Source: Shouchella sp047238345 (GTDB lineage Bacteria; Bacillota; Bacilli; Bacillales; Bacillaceae_D). From it: 64,000 nucleotides of DNA. Below the pieces are notes generated by a model that saw nothing but the letters and a program-made list of their open reading frames with translations, was not told the DNA's origin and made no database searches. Where the stretch lies: contig NZ_JBDFMQ010000001.1 of the NCBI RefSeq assembly GCF_047238345.1, positions 3,224,001 through 3,288,000 of the forward strand. Reading direction: 5' to 3'. Position 1 is the stretch's first letter. Each line of letters opens with the position of its first letter. Shown here in pieces: positions 58,845 to 64,000 of the stretch. The position numbers and the translations under genes are program-made.

Positions 58845-60032
58845 TTTTGCTTTAAAATTATAAAGTGGCTTCATCATTTGATTCACTTCAACTGTCGCAT
58901 CAATTTGCTCAAGAATCTCTTTCATTGGTTTGTAAACCATTGGCGCTTCATCAATGGTTTCTTCTGATAAGGACGTCGTCCATATTCCCTTCATGGTCTC
59001 TTGAAACTCATTTAAGTTGAACCGTTCTTTTGCTTTTCTTCGACTCATCAACCGACCTGCGCCGTGAGGACCAGAGTAGTTCCAATCCGGGTTCCCTTTT
59101 CCTGTCGCAAGAATGCTACCATCTCGCATATTTATCGGAATGATGACACGCTCTCCTTTTTTTGCGGAAATGGCCCCTTTTCGTAACATGTTATGATCTA
59201 GATCAATATAATTATGAATCGTTGTAAAGGATTCTGCGATGGTCCAACCCATCTTATCCACTATCTCACTTACCATTGCTTTGCGGTTTAGCAACGCATA
59301 ATGTTGAGCAATCCCCATATCGTTCATATAGTCAGCAAATCCCTCACCTTCAAGGAATGCCAATTCTTTTTTTATACCCGGATGCTTATAGCTAGAAAGG
59401 GCTTCTTCAATTTCATGATTGCGGTTTTCCTTTTTTAATTCGGCAATAAGTGCATCCCGTTCTTGTTTATACGCCATTAACTCATCATAGGCCCGATTTT
59501 GATAGTGCTCCGCAATTTGCTTACCTAAATTTCTTGATCCTGAATGAATGACAAGGGCGATTTTATCCCCGTACTCATTTAACTCGACAAAATGATTGCC
59601 TCCACCAAGGGTCCCAATGCTGCTCAATGCACGATTTAGATTAAATGGCGCGCGAATCGATGCAAATTTCACTTCTTTTGCATAGGCATGGCGTTTGTTC
59701 TGTGCCCTAATTTGAAAGCCATGAGGGATATGCTTGCGAATAACCTCATCCAACTGATCAAAGTTCACGCCTTCCTCTGGTTTATGTAGAATCGCAACTT
59801 CTAGTCCACACCCGATATCCACACCAACAAGGTTTGGGACAATTTTATCTGTGATCGTCATGGTCGTGCCAATTGTACACCCCGCTCCTGCATGGGTATC
59901 AGGCATGATTCGAATGGTTGAACCTTCAACAAACGATTGATTACATAACTCCACGATTTGATCCATTGCAGATGGATCAATGGTGTTTGTGAAGATTTTT
60001 GCAGTATTATAGCTTCCTTTTGCTTCAATCAT
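58842..60032 (-). CDS. rtcB: RtcB family RNA-splicing ligase
   Basis: 396 aa. Metal and active-site motifs are all visible: MPDTHAGAGCTIGTTM, VGVDIGCG (Cys metal ligand), LGGGNHFVEL, VIHSGSRNLG and SGPHGAGRLMSRRKAKE with the His that takes GMP. RtcB joins RNA 3'-phosphate or 2',3'-cyclic phosphate ends to 5'-OH ends. No archease or rtcA/rtcR lies nearby, so it acts alone in RNA repair. The ATG at 60032 has GAAAGGAG ten bases upstream; the frame is open to 60068. Confidence 0.95.
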   Translation of the reverse strand: MIEAKGSYNTAKIFTNTIDPSAMDQIVELCNQSFVEGSTIRIMPDTHAGAGCTIGTTMTITDKIVPNLVGVDIGCGLEVAILHKPEEGVNFDQLDEVIRKHIPHGFQIRAQNKRHAYAKEVKFASIRAPFNLNRALSSIGTLGGGNHFVELNEYGDKIALVIHSGSRNLGKQIAEHYQNRAYDELMAYKQERDALIAELKKENRNHEIEEALSSYKHPGIKKELAFLEGEGFADYMNDMGIAQHYALLNRKAMVSEIVDKMGWTIAESFTTIHNYIDLDHNMLRKGAISAKKGERVIIPINMRDGSILATGKGNPDWNYSGPHGAGRLMSRRKAKERFNLNEFQETMKGIWTTSLSEETIDEAPMVYKPMKEILEQIDATVEVNQMMKPLYNFKAK

Positions 60033-60099
60033 TTGATTCAGCTCCTTTCTCTTATTATATGGCGACAATTGAATAAATCGAGAATTTTTTTACAATTCA

Positions 60100-60129
60100 T
60101 TGACGGTAATCTACCATTCCTTTTAAAAT
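60100..60129 (+). promoter_or_regulatory. Candidate antisense promoter at the toxin 3' end
   Basis: On the plus strand -35 TTGACG (60100-60105), 18 bases, -10 TAAAAT (60124-60129). Transcription would begin near 60136, inside the terminator of the holin-like gene, and run antisense to it. No plus-strand gene starts here. This is the place expected for an RNA antitoxin of a txpA/ratA-type system. Confidence 0.45.
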
Positions 60130-60133
60130 AAGC

Positions 60134-60160
60134 AAAAACCCTCATTCTTATGAACGAGGG
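60134..60160 (-). terminator. Terminator of the holin-like toxin gene
   Basis: CCCTC-TTC pairs with GAA-GAGGG; on the minus strand five T follow. Confidence 0.82.
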
Positions 60161-60192
60161 CTACAGGTCGAGATCGTGACAAATCCCTTTAT

Positions 60193-60309
60193 TTATCTTC
60201 CTTTTTTCAAAAGCACAATCGAGATGACGAGCATGAGTAGCGAAATGACAAACGAGGAGACAGTCGCACCAACTGCAATAATTAGATTTAATGCTTCATA
60301 GGAAGACAA
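60193..60309 (-). CDS. Putative holin-like type I toxin (38 aa)
   Basis: Starts at TTG with GAAAGGGGTGG four bases upstream. The product opens MSSYEALNLIIAVGATVSSF and ends VLLKKGR: a Tyr-Glu-Ala-Leu N-terminus, one membrane helix and a basic tail. This is the pattern of the putative holin-like toxin family of bacilli (TxpA/BsrG/YonT-like type I toxins). Such peptides insert in the membrane and are silenced by an antisense RNA. A candidate antisense promoter lies at 60100-60129. Good match by pattern; toxicity is inferred. Confidence 0.7.
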   Translation of the reverse strand: MSSYEALNLIIAVGATVSSFVISLLMLVISIVLLKKGR

Positions 60310-60446
60310 TGCCCCACCCCTTTCCATCATCACACACGACAACGTACCTGTACGTATTAATGAGAAACGAATGAATCATGATCCTAATTTTTGCTTGAAA
60401 CACTACTTTGGACTTGGTTTCCCAATATGCTTAGGAGGCTTAATCA

Positions 60447-61163
60447 ATGAGACAAATTATCGCATTAGGGGGCGGCGGATTTTCAATGGAACCTGATCAC
60501 CCGTTCCTTGACGACTACATCTTGCAGCAAGCAAATATGGCAAACCCAAAGATCTGTTTCCTGCCAACAGCAAGCGGCGATTCAGCTGGATATATTGAGC
60601 GTTTCTACAATGCTTTTGAATCAAAACCATGCACGACAAGTCATTTATCTTTATTTAAGCCCCCTACTCGAGATTTACGATCATTCATTCTCGAAAAAGA
60701 TGTTGTATACGTTGGTGGAGGGAACACAGTGAACATGCTTCTACTTTGGAAGCATTGGGGGCTGGACAAGATTCTTAAAGAAGCCTATGAACAGGGCACG
60801 ATTCTTACTGGATTAAGCGCTGGGTCCATTTGTTGGTTTGAAGAAGGAATAACTGATTCTTATGGAGCTGGCTTGGAACCCATCAACGGATTAGGATTTT
60901 TATCAGGAAGTCATGCGCCTCATTACGATGGTGAGCACGAGCGGCGACCAACATTTCACCGATTGATTAATGAAAAGAGGATCAAACATGGGATTGCCGC
61001 AGATGATGGCGTTGGTCTGCATTATCAAAACGGATCACTAACCACGATCATCAAGTCACGCAAGGATGCACATGCCTATTCTGTACAAATCAATCATGGT
61101 GATATTGAAGAAAAACAACTAGAAAGCACGTATCTAGGTAATAAACGCAAAAAATCTTCATGA
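60447..61163 (+). CDS. pepE: Peptidase E (S51 family dipeptidase)
   Basis: 238 aa. Catalytic Ser in LTGLSAGSICWFE (about 123), with YVGGGNTVNML before and HAPHYDGEHERR after, as in B. subtilis YgaJ and Salmonella PepE. It cleaves N-terminal Asp dipeptides in the cytosol. AGGAGG ribosome binding site. Its last codons overlap the opposing terminator. Confidence 0.9.
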   Translation: MRQIIALGGGGFSMEPDHPFLDDYILQQANMANPKICFLPTASGDSAGYIERFYNAFESKPCTTSHLSLFKPPTRDLRSFILEKDVVYVGGGNTVNMLLLWKHWGLDKILKEAYEQGTILTGLSAGSICWFEEGITDSYGAGLEPINGLGFLSGSHAPHYDGEHERRPTFHRLINEKRIKHGIAADDGVGLHYQNGSLTTIIKSRKDAHAYSVQINHGDIEEKQLESTYLGNKRKKSS

Positions 61164-61190
61164 ATGATGGTCAATCACTCATGAAGATCG
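61150..61190 (-). terminator. Terminator of the VOC dioxygenase gene
   Basis: ATCTTCATGA-TGAT pairs with ATCA-TCATGAAGAT; the T run is on the minus strand. Confidence 0.8.
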
Positions 61191-61202
61191 CTTTCACCAC
61201 TA

Positions 61203-62150
61203 TTACGTGCGTAATGGCTTTAATTTCGCTTCAATTTCTTTACGCTTTGGCTCAAGAAATGGCGGCAACGACAACTCCTTGCCTAAATCCTCTAACTTTT
61301 CATCAATATCAAAACCTGGTCCATCAGTAGCTAACTCATACAAGATGCCATTTGACTCTCTAAAATAAAGCGATTTAAAATAGTACCGATCCACAAAGCC
61401 GGACGTGGTGAAACCTTCTTTTTCAATATGATCGACCCACTGACGAAGCTCTTCTTCCGTCTCGACACGAAATGCAATATGATGCACACTGCCTCTACCT
61501 TCCCGCGCTTTTGGAAGATCTTTGTTTTCTTCTACATGAATTTCACTTGAAAGACCATTCTCACCTATTGCGAATACAAGGACCGTATAATCACCATTGG
61601 TATATTGCCCTGTTTGAGTAAAGCCTAATACATCAGTCAATACTTGTCCTGTTGGTTCTGCATAGCGAACTTGTAACGTTGCTGGACCAAGGCCGATAAT
61701 CGCATGTTCCCCAGACACTTCATCTGTACCGTTTTCAAGAACAGGCGATGCGTCTTGGTCCACAACAAGACTCATTCGATGACCGTCAGGATCTTGGAAT
61801 GGTAAAACAAGCACACCATTACGCTCGCGAATCTCTTCGTGCTTAACTTGATACTTGTTGAAACGCTCAGACCAGAATTGAAGTGCTTCATTGGATGGAA
61901 CGAGCAACCCAATTTCATAAATACGGTTTGTTCCCTCTCGCTTTTGAGCGAGTAATGGAATTTCAAAAAATGTAACCTCTGTGCCTGGAGAACCTTTTGA
62001 ATCGGCGTAAAACAAATGATAATTTGACGTGTTATCTTGGTTCACTGTTTTTTTCACTAATCGCATACCGAGAATGTTTCTGTAGAAAGCTAAATTACGT
62101 TCTGCATTTGCCGTTAGAGAAGATACATGGTGATGACCTTTAAGTTTCAT
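61203..62150 (-). CDS. Ring-cleaving VOC dioxygenase (Mhq-type)
   Basis: 315 aa, two VOC-fold halves. Metal ligands are expected at His in GHHHVSSLTANA (about residue 6), at His in GSVHHIAFRV (about 219) and at the Glu in GILYELATDG (about 268). It resembles MhqA/MhqE/MhqO of B. subtilis, which act on quinones and catechols. The ATG at 62150 has AAAGGAG eight bases upstream. Divergent from a hydrolase-MarR operon with one operator between, so all three likely respond to the same electrophile. Confidence 0.88.
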   Translation of the reverse strand: MKLKGHHHVSSLTANAERNLAFYRNILGMRLVKKTVNQDNTSNYHLFYADSKGSPGTEVTFFEIPLLAQKREGTNRIYEIGLLVPSNEALQFWSERFNKYQVKHEEIRERNGVLVLPFQDPDGHRMSLVVDQDASPVLENGTDEVSGEHAIIGLGPATLQVRYAEPTGQVLTDVLGFTQTGQYTNGDYTVLVFAIGENGLSSEIHVEENKDLPKAREGRGSVHHIAFRVETEEELRQWVDHIEKEGFTTSGFVDRYYFKSLYFRESNGILYELATDGPGFDIDEKLEDLGKELSLPPFLEPKRKEIEAKLKPLRT

Positions 62151-62173
62151 GGGTGTCACTCCTTTTTCTAATC

Positions 62174-62215
62174 TTGATTTATTTATAGTTTACAGGTAAA
62201 CTGAATGTGAGTCAA
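62174..62215. promoter_or_regulatory. Divergent promoters sharing one MarR operator
   Basis: The palindrome AGTTTAC-AG-GTAAACT (62187-62202) lies centrally. Plus strand: -35 TTGATT (62174-62179), 17 bases, -10 TAAACT (62197-62202). Minus strand: -35 TTGACT (62210-62215), 17 bases, -10 TAAACT (62187-62192). Both -10 boxes are the two arms of the operator, so one bound dimer would silence both directions. Confidence 0.85.
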
Positions 62216-62234
62216 TTTTAAGGGAGGGTTTTTC

Positions 62235-62849
62235 ATGCGTTATTTCTATCATCGTAGTCAAACGACAACAGATACATTCATTTTGCTTCACGGAAGTGCT
62301 GGAAGAGAATCCGATTTACTTGAAATTGCAGGTGATTTAGATGTCTCTTTCTCCGTCATCGGCTTACGAGGAGACGTCCGGGATGAAAAAGGCTTTCGCT
62401 ATTTTTCTCGTCCAACGAACGGAGCGTTTGATTATGATGATATCAACGCTCGTACGGAAGACATTCACGAAACCATTAAAGATCTTCTAAAAAAGAACGG
62501 CACGAAGGATGCGCGCCTTCATTTGATTGGATACTCCAATGGAGCGAATGTTGCAACAAATTTAATTCGACGGTATCCAGAAGACTACACAAGCGCCGTG
62601 TTGTTCCATCCGAGTCACCTGTTTCGTGATGCACGTGACATTGACCTAGATGGTACAACGATTTTTATTTCCGCTGGTGCAACAGATACACTCGTTTCAC
62701 CTGGAGATGCCTTCGCACTTGAAGCACAACTACAATCTTATGGTGCGCAAACCAAGCTCGCCTTAACCGATTATGGTCACGCCCTTACAACTGCTGACAT
62801 CGAGGAAGCAACGAACTGGTGGAAAATCGTTCAAGGAAGCTCATTATGA
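62235..62849 (+). CDS. Alpha/beta hydrolase (MhqD/carboxylesterase type)
   Basis: 204 aa. Oxyanion region LLHGSAGRESD (about 17-27), nucleophile Ser in LIGYSNGANVATNL (about 105), Asp in SAGATDTLVSP (about 153) and His in DYGHALT (about 184): a complete catalytic triad. Resembles MhqD of the quinone-response regulon. Its stop overlaps the start of the MarR gene (ATGA). AGGGAGGG ribosome binding site. Confidence 0.88.
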   Translation: MRYFYHRSQTTTDTFILLHGSAGRESDLLEIAGDLDVSFSVIGLRGDVRDEKGFRYFSRPTNGAFDYDDINARTEDIHETIKDLLKKNGTKDARLHLIGYSNGANVATNLIRRYPEDYTSAVLFHPSHLFRDARDIDLDGTTIFISAGATDTLVSPGDAFALEAQLQSYGAQTKLALTDYGHALTTADIEEATNWWKIVQGSSL

Positions 62850-63286
62850 AACAAAATGATAAAACAAAAGAAGAAGTGCTCGCACTCCTCGTCTGGTTTC
62901 GATTGTCGCGAACGTACCACCAAAGTCTAAAACGTTCAAATACCTTTTTAAAAAAGTGGGGTCTTACAGTTGCACAGTTTGATGTACTCGTCCAAATTGG
63001 CACGCATACACGTTTATCGCAACTTGATTTAGCGAATACCCTACTTGTCACGAAAGGCAACATAACAAAGCTACTTATGAAAATGGAAGAAAACGATTGG
63101 ATCATACGGGAAAAAGAAAAAAAGTCCAAATACCTTTCGCTAACGTCAAAAGGCCAAGATCTGTATAACGAGATTGTCCCACAACAGGAACACCAACAAG
63201 CCGCCTATTTCGAACGATTAGATGGCGAAGAGTTAAAACAACTCCATGATTTGCTTAAAAAAGTAGGCGAACCAGAAGAAACGTAA
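62846..63286 (+). CDS. MarR family regulator (MhqR-like)
   Basis: 146 aa. Winged helix at about 35-105: WGLTVAQFDVLVQIGTHTRL, SQLDLANTLLVTKGNITKLL and the wing REKEKKSKYLSLTSKG. Translationally coupled to the hydrolase. By analogy with MhqR it would release the shared operator upon exposure to quinones; no Cys is seen in the DNA-binding part, so sensing is probably by ligand binding. The ATG at 62846 has AAGGAAG six bases upstream. Confidence 0.88.
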   Translation: MKQNDKTKEEVLALLVWFRLSRTYHQSLKRSNTFLKKWGLTVAQFDVLVQIGTHTRLSQLDLANTLLVTKGNITKLLMKMEENDWIIREKEKKSKYLSLTSKGQDLYNEIVPQQEHQQAAYFERLDGEELKQLHDLLKKVGEPEET

Positions 63287-63288
63287 AA

Positions 63289-63317
63289 AGGAGCGGACAG
63301 CAGTCCCGCTCTTTTTT
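63289..63317. terminator. Terminator of the hydrolase-MarR operon
   Basis: GAGCGG pairs with CCGCTC, followed by TTTTTT; A run on the other side. Confidence 0.82.
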
Positions 63318-63324
63318 CACGTCG

Positions 63325-63552
63325 TTAAACCGTAGCCGTTTTCTTTTTGAATACGGCTAACGATACACCATATGCCATCGTTGCAGCTATAAAACCATTT
63401 ATGTAACCAACGATAGGATAGTAAGCCGTACCATTTTCAACTATAGAAATCCAACCTTGCACGTACAGCATGGTCAGAACGTATCCAGAAAGAATGTCTA
63501 AAGCAAACAGTAGTACGATAAACACAGCAATAAATAGTAAATAAGGTTTCAT
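63325..63552 (-). CDS. Small membrane protein (75 aa)
   Basis: Two hydrophobic segments (about 4-32 and 47-67) and a basic C-terminus KKKTATV. GGAGGAGGG ribosome binding site. Family not recognised. Confidence 0.65.
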   Translation of the reverse strand: MKPYLLFIAVFIVLLFALDILSGYVLTMLYVQGWISIVENGTAYYPIVGYINGFIAATMAYGVSLAVFKKKTATV

Positions 63553-63693
63553 GATTGTCCCTCCTCCCCTCTATACGAACCCAAGATGAGAGTCGTTTCA
63601 AAATAAGTCTATGTGACGGTTCTTTATGCTCGATCTACGTTTATAAAACTCATTTCTGCTTTTCGATCCACGTCGCATACCTCCACTAGCTTT

Positions 63694-64000
63694 TTAAATC
63701 ATCTTATCATTTTTTTCATTGCGGCAAAATCTGCTCCATTCGAGCGCCCATTGAAAATAGACCATCATGCTCAAAGCAATAAAAATGGCGCTAACGCTAT
63801 AGTGCCAAACCATTGAACTCATAACGACTAGCAAGAAAGTGAGCGATAAAACACCTATGGCCCCAGTGACAAATCGTAGTTTCGAACGTCTCGTTAATGA
63901 GATTTGTTTCTTACAATGAGGGCACGTGATACGAAATGCCTTCATCCGTAGCCAAGCGAGGGCATTTAGTTGCTCGTTACACATTGGACAAACAGGTTTT
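63694..64000 (-). CDS. Zinc-ribbon membrane protein, 5' end beyond window
   Basis: The frame is open to the window edge. Visible residues begin KPVCPMCNEQLNAL, giving a CPMC knuckle, followed 18 residues later by CPHC (TCPHCKKQISLTRRSKLR), then two membrane segments. This spacing and layout match the CXXC-about 20-CXXC family of small Bacillus membrane proteins. The ATG at 63984 is internal; the real start lies just past position 64000. Function unknown. Confidence 0.7.
   Translation of the reverse strand, partial: KPVCPMCNEQLNALAWLRMKAFRITCPHCKKQISLTRRSKLRFVTGAIGVLSLTFLLVVMSSMVWHYSVSAIFIALSMMVYFQWALEWSRFCRNEKNDKMI

Noticed and set aside
1..64000. CRISPR array, IS element, integrase, rRNA or tRNA genes
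   Set aside because: No regular short repeats with spacers, transposase motifs, phage genes or tRNA cloverleafs were noticed; a dedicated search would be needed to exclude degenerate copies.

Overview
The window is 64 kb of low-GC, gene-dense chromosome from a Gram-positive bacterium, most likely a member of the Bacillaceae (alkaliphilic Bacillus / Shouchella / Alkalihalobacillus type; genus is inference). Evidence: strong AGGAGG-type ribosome binding sites with frequent GTG and TTG starts, U-tract hairpin terminators, a T-box, a TRAP site, a textbook Zur box, and close relatives of B. subtilis genes (citA/citR, zagA, ytrAB, yoxD, yfkM, pepE/ygaJ, amaP/asp23). I saw no rRNA, tRNA, IS element, prophage or CRISPR array.

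Left part (1-24 kb). A 5'-end fragment of a topoisomerase III gene, lipoproteins, a YitT-family protein with a tiny basic gene coupled to its stop codon, an orphan ethanolamine transporter (eutH), and a complete sucrose operon (LacI repressor, PTS EIIBC, sucrose-6-phosphate hydrolase) behind two tandem palindromic operators. Two copies of an imperfect dispersed repeat flank the eutH region. Further right are a CDF metal transporter, the zinc metallochaperone zagA under a perfect Zur box, and divergent from it a fused anthranilate synthase trpEG whose leader carries nine regularly spaced GAG/UAG triplets (a TRAP attenuator). Then come a DUF2500 gene broken by one stop codon, a transporter, the divergent citA/citR pair, and an MFS transporter behind a T-box that reads best as a Gln (or Asn) sensor.

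Middle (24-37 kb). Sulfurtransferase, SDR and DJ-1 genes; a ytr-type ABC operon (GntR repressor, ATPase, two paralogous permeases); a degenerate HD-GYP protein followed by a small membrane protein gene whose start codon appears to be ACG; a CAP-domain protein; a TetR/MFS efflux pair with two matching operators; and the amaP-DUF2273-asp23 envelope operon.

Right part (37-64 kb). An accessory-looking zone rich in small-molecule modifying genes: five of the window's six GNAT acetyltransferases, a methyltransferase with a 13-codon leader peptide, an aminoglycoside-phosphotransferase-like kinase behind a leader peptide plus terminator, choloylglycine-hydrolase and sarcosine-oxidase-like enzymes, a phosphonate-type ABC operon (phnDCE) ending in a Ppx/GppA gene, RtcB RNA ligase, a holin-like type I toxin gene with a candidate antisense promoter, and a quinone/electrophile-response module (ring-cleaving VOC protein, hydrolase and MarR regulator) with one operator shared by two divergent promoters.

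The most notable signals are regulatory RNAs and very small genes: the TRAP-controlled trpEG fusion, the T-box-MFS unit, two leader-peptide attenuators before putative resistance genes, the type I toxin locus and the ACG-start gene. None is proven by sequence alone.
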